Part shown: positions 1 to 11,097 of the stretch, piece after piece
Position numbering within the stretch: the stretch's first letter is position 1
How the letters are laid out: each line of letters begins with the position of its first letter
Assembly: GCA_037127255.1 (NCBI GenBank)
Contig: JBANSL010000013.1
Coordinates: forward strand, 30,289,688 to 30,353,687
DNA: 64,000 nucleotides
Direction of reading: 5' to 3'
From: Persicaria tinctoria
Taxonomy: Eukaryota; Streptophyta; Magnoliopsida; Caryophyllales; Polygonaceae
The notes under the pieces: model-generated
The model's database searches: none
What the model saw: the letters and a program-made list of their open reading frames with translations, nothing else
Told to the model about the DNA's origin: nothing
Program-made: the position numbers and the translations under genes

Positions 1-1
1 T

Positions 2-241
2 TTTGTTAAGGCTAAAGGCCATTGGCGTTCACCTACTTGTTTTTACTGCTGCAAGAATGGGCATGTAAAGGAAACTTGTCCATATAGACGAAAAGATCCC
101 CACATCATTAGAAACACATTTCCAGTTCGACTTAATGAGCAGATAAAACAAGTTTGGGTTCCTAAGGGGACAAGACTACCTAATATGGTCTATCCTCATT
201 ATGAATCCAAAACTATGTATTGGTCTAGCCGGAAAGGATGA
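2..241 (+). pseudogene. gag: gag C-terminus with CCHC zinc knuckle (copia)
   Basis: Frame 2 from the window edge encodes a CX2CX4HX4C knuckle (CFYCCKNGHVKETC) near residues 13-26, the nucleic-acid binding motif of retroelement nucleocapsid. The frame is closed by a TGA at 239-241. The protease continues in a different frame that overlaps it by a few bases, so a frameshift separates gag from pol. Gag would coat the element RNA in cytoplasmic particles. The N-terminal capsid part lies outside the window. The motif is seen directly; the frameshift as decay is inferred from relatives that have one continuous gag-pol frame. Confidence 0.85.
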
Positions 242-969
242 TGTTTGTCTTGCAGGATATCTCCAAGAACAAGAAGCCAAAATGGATAATAGACAGTGGA
301 TGCTCACGACACAGGAGTGGAAAGAAATCTCTATTTCAAGATCTTAAGGAGCAAACAACTGGAACAATTACTCTTGGTGATAAAGAGAAGTGTAACATTA
401 TTGGTAACGGTAATATTGGTGATTCAAAAAGCTGCATTAAGGATGTATATCTTATTGATGGATTAATGTATAACCTCTTAAGTGTTTCTCAGTTGTGTGA
501 CAAAGGAAACAAAGTGGGATTTGACAGACACAAGTGCGAAGTCATAAATGAAGAGACTGGTGATCTGATCCTCACTGCTCACAGACACAATAACACTTAT
601 ACAGTAAATGCTAACCACATTACAGGTACAAAACTCAAGTGTCTCAATGCTTTGATAGAAGATCCCAGTCTGTGGCATAGAAGACTAGGTCATATAAGCA
701 TGCACACCCTCAATAAACTTAAAGCAAGAGATCTTGTTCGAGGATTGCCTGACCGAAACTTCAAGAAAGAAGAACTATGCAACACATGTACAAGAGGTAA
801 ACAGACACGTGGTTCCTTGAAACCCAAAAAGGTTGTAAGTTCCTCGCGCCCTCTTGAGTTGTTACATATGGACTTGTGTGGACCTATGCGTGTCAAATCT
901 CCAAAGGGTAAACAATACATCCTAGTTATCATTGATGACTTCTCTCGTTTTACTTGGATCTCATTTTAA
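238..969 (+). pseudogene. pol: copia protease and integrase N-terminal half
   Basis: This is a 243-codon segment. Residues about 17-28 hold the aspartic protease signature (DSGCSRH). Residues 140-185 carry the HHCC zinc-binding domain of integrase, with LWHRRLGH followed by CNTC. The first catalytic aspartate of the integrase core lies in LLHMDLCGP. The frame stops at a TAA (967-969) just after the TWISF stretch, and the integrase resumes about 85 bases later in another frame. The protease would cut the polyprotein and the integrase would insert cDNA. This copy can make neither whole. Confidence 0.88.
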
Positions 970-1052
970 AGCGAAAAATGAGAGGTTTTATTCGAATTTT
1001 CCAAACTTTGTAAGGAGTTGCAGACCTTGAAAAACATACCTATTGTATCCTT

Positions 1053-3413
1053 ATGAGTGATCATGGTAGAGAGTTTGATCAACTTAAATTTGATTTGTTC
1101 TGTGCCAAATATGGAATTTCTCACAACTTTTCAGCTCCTAGGACTCTTCAACAAAACGGAGTTGTCGAACGAAAGAACCTCAGTTTGGAGGACATGTCTA
1201 GGACAATGCTTTTGGAAAATGGTTTGCCAAAATATTATTGGGCAGAGGCTGTTAACACAGCTAACTATATTTTGAATCGATGTTTAATTCGCCCTATTTT
1301 GAAAAAGAATCCTTATGAACTTTTCAATTGAAGAAATCCTAGCATTTCCTTTTTTAAACCTTTTGGATGTACTTGCTTTGTTCATAACAATGGCAAAGAT
1401 AACATTGGGAAGTTTGACGCACGTAGTGATGAAGGTATCTTTCTTGGTTATTCTACTAGTAGCAAAGCTTATAGAGTTTATAACAAGCGCACCAAAATTA
1501 TTGAGGAGAGTATCCATGTGGTATTCGACGAAAGCAATAATGGTGTGTTAAGTGAAAGTTTTGCAGATCTCAATCTAAATCACCATGATTCCGATGGAGA
1601 AGAAGAGGACAAGACTGAGAACAAGGAGGACCAAGAAAGAAACATGCAAGAACAAATCCAAGATACTAACGAGCTATCTCAAGACCTTGAGAAGGAACTA
1701 CAGAATCCGGATATAGTTAATGAGAAATCCAACTCTCAAACTGTCTCTCAAGACCTTGAAGAAAGACCTGCTACTGTCTCGAATGATCAAGGCCCAAAGA
1801 AACGAAAGTTTAAACATGCATATTCACACTCAGCTCAAGACATCATATCAGATCTATCCTCTGGTATACAAACTCGATCTAGATTAAAGAATCTATGTGC
1901 TTTCTATCCTTTTGTCTCTCTTGTAGAACCAAAAACCCCAGCTGAAGCACTCAAAGACTCGGACTGGATCACGACCATGCAAAGTGAGCTAAATGAGTTT
2001 GAAAGGAACAAGGTGTGGACTCTTCAACCTAGACCAAAGCATGAATCAGCCATTGGAACTAGATGGGTGTTCCGGAATAAGTTAGATGAAGCAGGCAAAA
2101 TTATTCGAAACAAGGTAATGCTTGTTGCTCAAGGATACAATCAAGGAGAAGGTATAGACTACGAGGAGACTTTAGCTCACGTAGCAAGGTTAGAAGCCAT
2201 ACGCATATTACTTGCCTTTGCATATTTAATGGGTATCAAGTTGTTTCAAATGGATGTCAAATGTGCATTTCTAAATGGGTACTTGAAAGAAGAAGCTTAT
2301 GTTGTTCAACCTCCAGGATTCGAAAGTGAAGAATTTCCTAATCATGTTTATAAATTGGATAATGCTCTCTATGGTCTCAGACAAGCCCCAAGAGATTGAC
2401 ATGAGAGACTTTCCAAATATCTTCTTGAAAGCGGTTTTCAAAGGGGATTGATTGACAAAACTCTCTTCATGAAGACCCGTGGAAATGACCTTTTGATTGT
2501 TCAAATATATGTTGATGATATATTATTTGGTGCTACTAACGACTCCCTTTGCAAGGATTTTTCTAAGATTATGTGCAGAGAATTTAAAATGAGTCTCATA
2601 GGAGAATGAAACTTCTTTCTCGGTCTACAAACTCATCAAAAAAATAAGGGAATCTTTCTAAATCTAGGGAAATACACCAAGGATTTGCTTAAGAAATACA
2701 AGATGGAACAATCGAAGGTAGCAAAGATCCTTATGAGCTCCACACTCTCCCTTGATCAAGATAAGAATGTGAAACAAAAAGAGTATAGAGGTATGATTGG
2801 TTCACTTCTCTACCTTACTGCTAGTAGACCAGATATAATGTTAAGTGTTTGTATGTGTGCTTGGTTCCAAGCTGACCCCAAAGAGTCTCACCTTATTGTT
2901 GTGAAGAGAGTTTTCAGATACCTGAATGGATCTCAAGACCTTGGGCTCTGGTATCCTAAGCAGAGTAACTTTCATCTAACATGCTATTCAGATGCAGATT
3001 TTGCAGGCTATAAAGTTGATAGAAAAAGCACTTCAGGATGCTTCCAACTTCTAGGGTCTTCCTTCATAAGTTGGCACTCTAAGAAACAAAATTCAGTGGC
3101 CTTATCAATTGTAGAAGCCGAGTACATTGCTGTTGGTGCATGTTGCTCTCAGATTCTTTGGATAGCACAACAACTCAGAGATCTTGGGATTGATCTAAAA
3201 GGTATCCCTATAAAATGCAATAATACGAGTGCTATTTCCATTACTAAGAATCATGTGCAGCACTCAAGAACCAAGCACATTGATGTGAGACATCATTTCA
3301 TAAGAGATCATGTGGAGAAATGTGATGTATCAATATCCTTCGTATCTACTGAATTTCAGTTGGCTGATATTTTCGCTAAACCACTCCCTGAAGATCGTTT
3401 TAACTTTCATTAG
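1053..3413 (+). pseudogene. pol: copia integrase core, reverse transcriptase and RNase H
   Basis: One frame runs from 1053 to the stop at 3411-3413 with in-frame TGA codons at 1329, 2397 and 2607. It begins with the rest of the integrase catalytic core (MSDHGREF with the second Asp, VVERKN with the Glu). An acidic linker rich in E, D, Q and N follows, then reverse transcriptase (TPAEALKDSDW, FQMDVKCAFLNG, IYVDDILFG) and RNase H (CYSDADFAG, EAEYIA). In RNase H the usual Asp of the CDNTSAI motif is Asn (CNNTSAI), so a catalytic residue is lost. The stops at 2397 and 2607 fall where relatives usually have Trp, compatible with G-to-A decay. The tail HSRTKHIDVRHHFIRDHV is typical of the family. 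Confidence 0.92.
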
Positions 3414-3925
3414 ATTGGAGTTGGGTATGCTTAACAAGGAAGCACTTTCGTAGGGGGAGTAATTACTTCCTTTGTAAAAGTGAAATATGCATCTGACATT
3501 TCAAGACCTTGACTGCATAGGGTCACGAGATGCTCATCCGAATAAAATTATATTGGATCAAATTGTGTTGGTATCTTATGGATATGTAACAGAATATTGT
3601 TTATATTTTCAAAAATCAGTTATCAAATCTTTTATTTTTATCCCGTGTTTAAAATTGAGTCAAAATCTTTTTATTTCATGCAAGTGGATGTGACTCCTTG
3701 GGTATGAAAAAATCCGGTTGATCATTACTTACTGTTGAGAGAATTAATTGATTGTGTACTTGCTGATTTGAAAGAAGGGGGATGATTCAGTTTCCATTTT
3801 TTCTTCTTTAAAAATCTCTCCTTCTCCTTGTCATATCCACTCTGCTTTTTCACTCTCCATGTACTCTCTCTCACTCTCTCTCTCTCACTCTCCGATTTCC
3901 AAAAAACCCCTTTCTCATACCCAAA
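3414..3925 (+). other. spacer between pol and third ORF of the copia element
   Basis: About 500 bases follow the pol stop. A short stretch after the stop still resembles the usual end of copia RNase H (LGMLNKEALS) in a shifted frame. The rest is AT-rich. A (TCTC)n-type pyrimidine run at about 3855-3895 lies shortly before the third ORF. No separate gene is seen. Confidence 0.5.
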
Positions 3926-5279
3926 AATGGTGGGATCCAAGCGCTAATCGGCTTCCCCGTCTCCTACTCCGTGTGCTAAGCGATACAAGATGCTGGCCAA
4001 TAAGGGCAAGCAGATTATGTAGGAATCTGAAGAACATTATGAGGAATCCAGTAAGAACTCCCCTTCTCCGCCACCATTGAGCAGAAAATCCAAAGGCAAA
4101 GCTCTGGCCATATCCGCTCATGCTCAACCTCCTCAGGTACCATCTGGCATTTCCCCTAACTGGTTTTGCTCTAAAGAAGTTGCAGATTCCTGAAAATAGG
4201 ACTTTTGCAACCGAAGGGTCGATTTCTCCCTCCTTCAATCCATGCCCCTGCCATGCATCTCCCTCCTCAAATCAACCTGCTTTTGGTCTATCCTCGACCC
4301 TGGTAATTTCACCTACCCCCATCTTACTCGCCTATTCTATGCCAATCTTACTGTTCATCGGGTAAATGGAACCCTAACCCTCGTATCCAAGGTCAAAAAC
4401 ACTTGAATCTGTCTTTCTCCCAGTAGCCTTGCTCTTATCCTTGATCTTCCCAGTGAAATCCCCACAAAGGAGTTCCCAAGTCGATTCGAGTGTCTCTCAC
4501 AAGCACGAGATGAATTCTTCCTGAAATATCAAGGCCCTGGATCTTCATCTTCTCTCAAGCCGACTCACACTGCTCTGAACCTTCAAGCCAAGCTGATCTT
4601 CACCATTCTGGCTCGCTGTATTTTCCCACGTTTCAATTCTAAGGAATTGGTGACCGAGAACCTTTTCGAGATCCTTTTTTTAATTATGAACGGATATGAG
4701 CCTCATTTTCCCAAGCTAATCCTCGATTACATGACTCATGTCTCCACCTGCTCTCGACCCATGCCATTACCATATGCACACCTTTTGCCCAAAATCATTG
4801 AAGCCTTTGATGTCGACACATCGGGAGAAGAAAAGCAAACCTATAGTGGCACCATTGATGAGAGTTGTCTCGAGAGATTGGGGATTGTCAGAAATTTGAG
4901 GGGGCAGTGGGTTCTGAGAAAAGATTCGAAAGGGAAACTTGTTGCTGACTCTAGTGTGAACGAGGATAGATTGGCTGCTATGGAAACTGAAATTCAAGAC
5001 CTTAGGTTTGATCTGAGCAGAATGTGGTCCGATGTGGTTATTCGCCAAGATCTCACCCATGAGCTACTCTCTATGGTTGATTGCAAGCTGGACCAGATGA
5101 TGCTTTCGAATGCTCTGACCTACACTACTACATGTTCTATCATGCCATTGGATCAAGAGGTTTTTGATCATGTTCGAGAGAAGACTAGCAATGTCATCAT
5201 GAACTGTGAAAACCAGGTGAAGAAAAGGCCTATTTTGCGCCCCACACACAAGGAACCCACCATTCTCACTATTGAGTAG
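3926..5279 (+). pseudogene. third ORF (env-like) of SIRE-type element, decayed
   Basis: An ATG at 3926 opens a basic, Ser/Pro-rich N-terminus (KRYKMLANKGK, SPSPPPLSRKSKGKALA), interrupted early by stops at about 3944, 4019 and 4192. A long open part from 4647 to 5279 (210 codons) ends the region with a mostly helical, charged sequence. Position after pol and before the polypurine tract is where SIRE elements carry their so-called env-like ORF. I see no convincing signal peptide or membrane span in the remaining sequence, so an envelope role is not supported here. The stops and at least one frame change make it a pseudogene. Confidence 0.65.
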
Positions 5280-5918
5280 TATGGTGTGGGCAAGAAGTAC
5301 AGGGATGTGGAGCGGCAGAGACAACTTGCTGAGATGGAGAGAAACAACATCACGAAGAAAGCTATGGAGAGGTGGTAGAAGAGGTGCAGGGACAAAGTTA
5401 GGACGAAGTCCCTTCCGCCCAACAAGCAATATCCCACATTCGGAGAATGGTATGAAGAAGGCGATAGCATTGCTCCTCTAGATGATCCCACTGCTTCTGA
5501 CGCCCTTGGAACGTCCTCAGCTGCTGAACCATCTTCTTCTATGGCAACCAAGATGTATCTAAGGAGCAAGAAGAAGAAGCCTGTAGATGGGGAATCTGAC
5601 TCAAGGCCTTGATTTCCCGCCCTCTCTATCCTGCTTTCTTAAAACTCTCATTTTGCTATTAGTCTTTAAAACTTATGGCTTATGGTTGTTGTTTTCAGAC
5701 ATTTCCACCTCTCTACCCTTTTGTTGGAAGACAAAAAGGGGGAGAATATTTTGGTAGCTGCGTTTTGGCACTGTTTGGTTGGTGTTTGATGTTTTTAAAA
5801 CTTAGATGATCCAAACATTTTATGCTCATATTATATAATATGCTTATATTTTTTATGGTGGTTGTTGATACTATATTATGAATTCTGAAACAAGTTTTTT
5901 CTTCATCAAAGGGGAGAT
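5280..5918 (+). other. 3' untranslated part of copia element with two polypurine tracts
   Basis: This stretch contains a first purine run at about 5733-5745 (AAAAAGGGGGAGA) and a second at about 5908-5917 (AAAGGGGAGA) that directly precedes the LTR. The second is the likely plus-strand primer because the next bases, TGAAGACTCC, fit an LTR start. No other coding sequence is recognised. Confidence 0.55.
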
Positions 5919-6997
5919 TGAAGACTCCACCTTGACTATAAGATCTTGAGAACTAACGTGCATGTGATCTAAAGGATGATGAACGACAAAAGGCTGGGTT
6001 CAAGGTCTTGAAACCCATATTAAAATGTTTGAATGGTGGTTATACATTTATCTATTGAATTGTTCTTTTTACATGAAATGATTAGAGGCCAACTTTGTTG
6101 GGCCTAACTAAATCATGGGCTTCTTTTTGGGCCATGATATTCGATTTGATCTTAACCTATACATATGTTTCTCCCCTAACCCATTTTGTGTGTTAGATGC
6201 ATTATGTATGTTTCTTAAGGATATCATATGCCATACAAGTAAAGATCCGATCCATATTTGATCATGCGTGATCATGAAGAAGATTGAAGGAACAACCTTG
6301 GAAAGCAAACAAACGGAAGGAATTCAAATAGTTTGGAAAGGTTTTGAATTTCTAACGGCCTTCCCTCCTAGGAAACCTTGAAGACGTTCGACTATATAAA
6401 GACGAAGGAAAAAGGACAACCATCATCTAAGCATTCACTCGAGCACTCATAGCATCCTAAAGCATTTCGTCATTCCAGTTTCTCTCATACATTCTCCTAA
6501 AGCCTAAGTGTTGTTTATTGTTCGAGAGTTGAGGGAAACACTAGCACTTATTGTACAAGTCATTTATCTTACACTTAGAGTATTTTATACTCGATCAAAC
6601 ACACTTGGTGTGCGGTGCGAACTTTTATTTCACTTGTAAGGTTTGAGAGCTAGAATAGAAGCGGTGAGGCTTTGTATAGAGAAAGGGTAGTTTCTCTAGG
6701 AAGTTCTAGGCTCAAGTGAAGTGAAATAAGAAGTTTTTGAATCCTACGGGTTGGATAACCTTAGGCGGGGAGGTAGGCCAAGTTCGTGCCGAACCTCGTT
6801 AACAATTCGTGTGTTCATCTTTTAAATTCCGCATTTACGTTATCTTATTCGGTATCACTTTGTCAAGTCCTGATATGTTATATCAAGGCCTTGACAAGCT
6901 GCTTTAAATTTATTTAGTTGCAAAAATTATCCATACTCTATTCACCCCCCCCCCCCTTCTAGAGTATTATTCTTCGCCTTATAGACTCTTCCCAACA
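5919..6997 (+). repeat. 3' LTR of SIRE-like copia element
   Basis: The LTR begins TGAAGACTCC after the polypurine tract and ends CCCAACA, giving TG...CA termini and a length near 1.08 kb, usual for this lineage. A TATA box (CTATATAAAG) lies in the middle. A C-run with TATTCACCCCC, common at the end of SIRE LTRs, lies at about 6940-6957. Only one LTR is in the window, so the boundaries come from motifs and not from alignment of two copies. Confidence 0.7.
6391..6401 (+). promoter_or_regulatory. TATA box in copia LTR
   Basis: The sequence ACTATATAAAG lies about 470 bases into the LTR, a normal place for the U3/R border. In the 5' LTR (outside the window) the same box would drive the genomic RNA. 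Confidence 0.55.
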
Positions 6998-7254
6998 CTT
7001 TTACTATTTTGGAGATTTGGAAGGGGTTTAGGGATTTTTGTTCTAAAAAATTATTCATTTTGTTCTTTAAAATATATAGATAAGCAACATATAAAATATA
7101 GTCTTTCTCTAATTTTCAATATTATTTAAAACTAAATAATTTTGTAAATTTTAAAAATGAAGGGACAATTGAAATTTGAATCAAAATAATTTGAAAAATA
7201 TGCATGATTTTTTTGCCCTTTTTCATGTAATTGGGAGAAAAATGTTGGAAACCA
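6998..7254. other. AT-rich spacer, nothing recognised
   Basis: This is sequence with many A/T runs between the copia LTR and a SINE-like unit. I see no ORF, RNA gene or repeat structure. Confidence 0.4.
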
Positions 7255-7460
7255 TTTCGGAATGGCTCACTGGAAAGGACTTGTGGGTAGTAACCATAGG
7301 TCCCCGGTTCGAACTCCGGAATGACCGCTCTTTATTTACCTATTCAAGGATAAAAATGTTAGATATGACCTTATATCATGCATTATAGAATAGTCAATCA
7401 TACTATAATAGGGTGTGACGGTACTTATAGGGCACATGCGCAGAGGTGAGGTTTTTTTTT
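7255..7460 (+). mobile_element. possible tRNA-derived SINE
   Basis: A box-A-like sequence (TGGCTCACTGG, 7263-7273) and a box-B-like sequence (GGTTCGAACTCC, 7306-7317) lie 32 bases apart, as in an internal RNA polymerase III promoter. The downstream body ends near a run of nine or ten T at about 7450-7460, similar to plant SINEs that end in poly(T). No cloverleaf with paired acceptor arms can be drawn, so it is not a functional tRNA gene. Target duplications were not found by eye. Confidence 0.45.
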
Positions 7461-7486
7461 TAACAGTAGGCAATAAATTGGATGTA

Positions 7487-8145
7487 CTAACGACATCCAT
7501 GATCATCTCGCAAGATGATGTTCTGGAACTCACAACAACAGGAACTCAAAATAAAAGTACAATTCAACTGAGATTTGGAAAGAAAATCAGCTGCCCCATT
7601 TGCCTCTCTATAGTAGTGCTGAATTGTGACGCTATCAAAATCTTTGCTTAAAGAATGGATCTCCTGGATTATTTGAGAGACCTCCCATGGTATATTGTTC
7701 ACTTGATTGATGGCATTGACGATGATTACACAATCACTTTCAACTATAACTCTACGAATCCCCATCTCCGCTGCCGGTCTTATACCTGTACAAACTGCCA
7801 ACGCTTCTGCTAGAATGACCGAACTCATCCTAACGTTACATTTATGAATCCGAAGAACTAGACCATCAGAATTCCTAACAATACAACCAACCTGCGGTAT
7901 AGGATCAATTTTCACCGAAGCATCTACATTGATCTTAATGACATTTATAGGAGGGCATTTCAAAATCAATTTATCAGGAGGTCTAACACGTTTAGGTAAC
8001 TTCGTTTTTACCAGTTATTTATTCCAACAAGATATTTTGTCTATAGTTTGAGTTAGAGCATAGATAATACATGTATCCAAAGTATTGCAAAAAATAATTC
8101 TATTTCTGAGTTCTCAAATAGAATGCCATAAATGACATAAATCTG
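7487..8145 (-). pseudogene. LINE ORF2 C-terminus with RNase H domain
   Basis: The minus strand encodes an RNase H domain of the RVT_3 type. It has INVDAS with the first Asp, AEALAV with the Glu, VESD with the second Asp and REANGAADFLSK with the last Asp, so the D-E-D-D set is complete. Upstream, the same frame continues through a stop (near 8012) into text resembling the end of the LINE zinc-binding region (ELRNRIIF near 8100). No reverse transcriptase precedes it, so this is an isolated 3' piece. An expressed RNase H-like host protein is less likely, because the upstream text is LINE-like and broken. Confidence 0.7.
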
Positions 8146-8464
8146 TAAAATTTATATTAAGAGGTGAGGGTTTTGGTTTTGGATATATTATAGAGTGTTG
8201 TTTCATCCAACGAGTTACTTTTATATATTCTACATATCAATAGTCTCATTTGGCTATACAATTATAAACTCACATTCAATATCCAAGTGTAAAGTTATAA
8301 ACTTTTCAAAATTAAACACAAATTCATCCCTTCAAATTAATGAAATAAACAAACATGTTCATTAATTTTCTTACTATTGAATCCATATTTTGCAATAAAA
8401 ATATTTTACGTATTGTTTAGAGTAATAAAAGGCGAATTTGCGAATTAACTCTAACAAAAAAAGG
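8146..8464. other. AT-rich spacer, nothing recognised
   Basis: No coding or RNA feature is visible. The composition is AT-rich up to the outer edge of the inverted repeat that follows. Confidence 0.35.
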
Positions 8465-9790
8465 GTTATAAAAGTACCTCTATTTCGAATTTTTTTCAAA
8501 ATATTCATGAAAACACAAATAATTACAAAAATATTTCAAGTTTGAAAATATTTACAAATATTTATTTTTTTACAGGGTTGTCAGAAAAACGCGGTCTCAT
8601 ACCGCGTTTTATTCAGGAGTTGGAAAACTTGAAATTAGAATAAAAGCCCAGAAAAAAAAGAAACAAAAAAACGCGGCATGTGACCGTGTTTTTATTTATT
8701 TATTTCATTTTAGGTTAAATTATGTAATTAGGTAAAAAATTTACCCCAGAGACGCACGCGTTTCAACCGCTGTCTTTTTATTTTTTAAAGGGGGAACTGT
8801 TTCCACCGCCACACGGTCTCCGGCCACCCTCGCACTTCGCACTCTCCGGCTCACCCTCGCACCTCCCTTTTCCCTTCCCTCTTCCACGGTCTTCGCCCAC
8901 TGGTTCCACCGCCAGACCACCACCACCCCATCCTAGCAGCAGATCCGACCCCCTTAAGCCCATCCTCGCAGCACCCTCACAACCCCACCTCCCTCGCACT
9001 TGCCCTCCCTTCTCCAATCCCTCTAGGCCACCTCTGACTCCGACAGCACCGCAGCGACACCACCTAACCAGATCCGACCAGCAACAGTCGTCGCTCTTGC
9101 CGGAGGAATTGGAATCGGAAGTGGGGGCTAGAATCGAAGTGGGAGTCGTTCCATTGAAGACGGATCCGGCACAGATTCTGAAAATGGGAGGAGGAAGGAG
9201 GAGACTGGGGTGGGTTCGGATTCCAGACTTCTCCGTCTGAGAGACAAATGCGGAAGAGGCGCTCGATCTGGCACCGGCTTCCGAACAGAAGCTCCCCTCC
9301 CCTCCCCCTCGCTCTGCCCGACCTCCCTCCCTCTGCTCGACCTCCGCTGCCACCAGCGCCGACCACCCTCGCCGCTGCCATTGCCTCTGCCTAACTCCCT
9401 CCCTCTCCCCGACCTACGATCTGGCATCGGCCTCCCATCCCAGCCTTTTGATTGAAGAAGGCGATGAACATGTAAAGCGCGATTTTAAACCGTGCTTTAC
9501 CCTTTTTTATTTTTTTATTTGCTTTTCATAATTTAAAAAATAAAAAGAATAAAACGCGGTTTCAAACCGCGTTTTATTCGTTTAATTTTTATCTTTTTTT
9601 CTTTCCGTTTTAAAATTCAAACTTTATAAATGAAACGCGGTTTCAACCCGCGTTTCTCTGACTCCCTTGCAAAAAATGAATATTTTCGTAAATAGTTTAA
9701 AAGTGTGAATAAAGTTATGATTATTTAATTTTTAGTGAATATTTTGAAAAACAAATTCCTCTATTTCTACCAAATTGCAAAGGATGCCTA
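8465..9790. mobile_element. non-autonomous element with long inverted ends and GC-rich core
   Basis: The two ends match as reverse complements over about 170-200 bases each. The left arm runs from about 8475 (CCTCTATTTCGAATTT...) to about 8620 and the right arm from about 9610 to 9765. The inner edge of each arm carries a hairpin with CGCGGT and ACCGCG arms (8590-8612, 9629-9653). Two more such palindromes lie inside (8671-8692 degenerate, 9552-9576 perfect: AAACGCGGTTTCAAACCGCG). The 700-bp interior (8745-9455) is strongly GC-rich with Ser/Pro/Arg-rich open frames on both strands, none recognised. The layout resembles a Mutator-like or foldback element that carries foreign DNA. No transposase and no clear target duplication were seen. 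Confidence 0.6.
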
Positions 9791-10330
9791 TCTGGGCATA
9801 TTTGCAATAAAAGTATTATAAAGTTAGATATTTTTAATTTATAAAAATATATATAAAAGATTTTCGAAAAATAAAAAAAAAACATTTTCTTAAATTGGAA
9901 AAATAAATATGATTTTTTGATATTAAAAATCCATATATTTTTGAAAATTGAAAAAAAATATAATTTTAGAAAATAAAAAAAATTATGGAAATTGAAAAAA
10001 AAACCCATAATTTTATGAAAACCAACTAGAATTTCATAAATTGGATAAATGAGATTCACATAAATAAATAAACAGATTTTTGGAATTTTGGAGAAATGGG
10101 ATTTTTGGATGTTTAAAAAGAAAACAGATATATAGAAAATGGAAAAAAACATAATTCTTATAAATTTAAGAAAAAATATTTTTTTGAAATTAAAAAAATC
10201 CGAATATAAAAAAGATAAAGGGAAGATTTTGTTAGATAAAAGATGAAAATAATATTTATTTTTTATAAGTAAATATTCTTCCAAATCAATCCAATGTAAA
10301 AACAAAAAAGAGGAAATAATATTTTAAAGA
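9791..10330. other. AT-rich, low-complexity spacer
   Basis: Long A and T runs dominate. A 194-codon open frame on the minus strand is almost all F, I, K, L, N and Y and is best explained by base composition. An imperfect palindrome (TTGCAAAGGATGCC with GGCATATTTGCAA) sits at the left edge, 9775-9807. Confidence 0.5.
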
Positions 10331-11090
10331 TATGGCTAAGAAATTTCCTCATTTAAGGTAGCTACATTTTGTTTTTTATCCTGACATGCAAATAACAATA
10401 TCCTTTTCAATGTTAAAGCGCCTTCCTATCAACATTTGCTTCTTTTTTTTATCCTGACATGTTTATAAGAATCCCCTATCAATATCTTGTTTTTATCCTG
10501 TCAGGATATAATTGTGTTCTTGTCAAGTGTCAAAACGTAGGTGAATGATTTCCCAACCGAACAAAAGACAAGGATTCCAAGTTAAAAGGTGGCTATGCCA
10601 TTTCCTCTTTTAAGGCGGCTAAGTTTTTGTTCTATATCCTGGCATGCGTATAACAATATCCTGGACAATGTTTATGTGTCTTCATGTCAACATTTTTTTT
10701 GCTTGTCATGTTCATAAGAATTCCATGTCAATGTCTTGTTCTTATCCTAGTAGGATATAAGTGAGTTCCTGTAAAGTGTCAAAACGTAAGTGAATGTCTG
10801 AATGATGTCCCGACCAAACAAAAGACAAGGATTTCGGGGTAAAAGGTGGCTACATCATTTTCACATTTAAGATGGCTACATTTGATTCTGGATCCTGACA
10901 TAAACAATATCTGTCAATGTTTAAGCGTCCTCCTGTCAACATTTGTTTTTTTTTTTATCTTGTGATGTTGATAAGAATACTCTGTCAAGGTCTTATTTTT
11001 ATCCTGTCGGGATATAGTTGTGTTCCTATCAAGTGTCAAAACGTAGGTGAATGATGTTCCGACTAAAAAAAAAGACAAGGATTTTTGGGT
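10331..11090. repeat. three tandem ~257-bp repeats
   Basis: Units start near 10331, 10589 and 10846. Each contains a TTTAAGG/GATGGCTA-type start, two TATCCTGACATG-like boxes, a near-palindrome TATCCTGTCAGGATATA and the end block GTCAAAACGTAGGTGAATG followed by AAAGACAAGG. The third unit runs into retrotransposon gag sequence at about 11091. The units are diverged but align throughout. Their origin is unknown; they could be a satellite or leader repeats of the adjacent element. Confidence 0.75.
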
Positions 11091-11097
11091 GAAATAT

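Larger units (their letters stand above)
1..6997 (+). mobile_element. SIRE-like Ty1-copia retrotransposon, 5' part outside window
   Basis: The domain order is gag zinc knuckle, aspartic protease, integrase, reverse transcriptase, RNase H, a third ORF, a polypurine tract and a ~1.08-kb LTR. Integrase before RT defines Ty1-copia. A long extra ORF after pol and an LTR tail of the form TATTCACCCCC point to the SIRE/Maximus lineage. The 5' LTR and most of gag lie left of the window, so no target duplication can be checked. Coding capacity is lost: at least three reading frames and several in-frame stops interrupt the polyprotein, which in relatives is a single ORF. The element is a fossil and should not be annotated as a host gene. 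Lineage is inferred from architecture and remembered family features; a domain search would settle it. Confidence 0.9.

Noticed and set aside
7255..7330. Functional tRNA gene
   Set aside because: Boxes A and B are present, but acceptor and anticodon arms cannot be paired.
8778..9353. 191-codon minus-strand ORF in the GC-rich core
   Set aside because: Overlaps long open frames in other phases on both strands, as expected from GC-rich low-complexity DNA; no motif recognised.
9721..10305. 194-codon minus-strand ORF
   Set aside because: Almost only F, I, K, L, N, S and Y residues in an A/T-run region; explained by composition.
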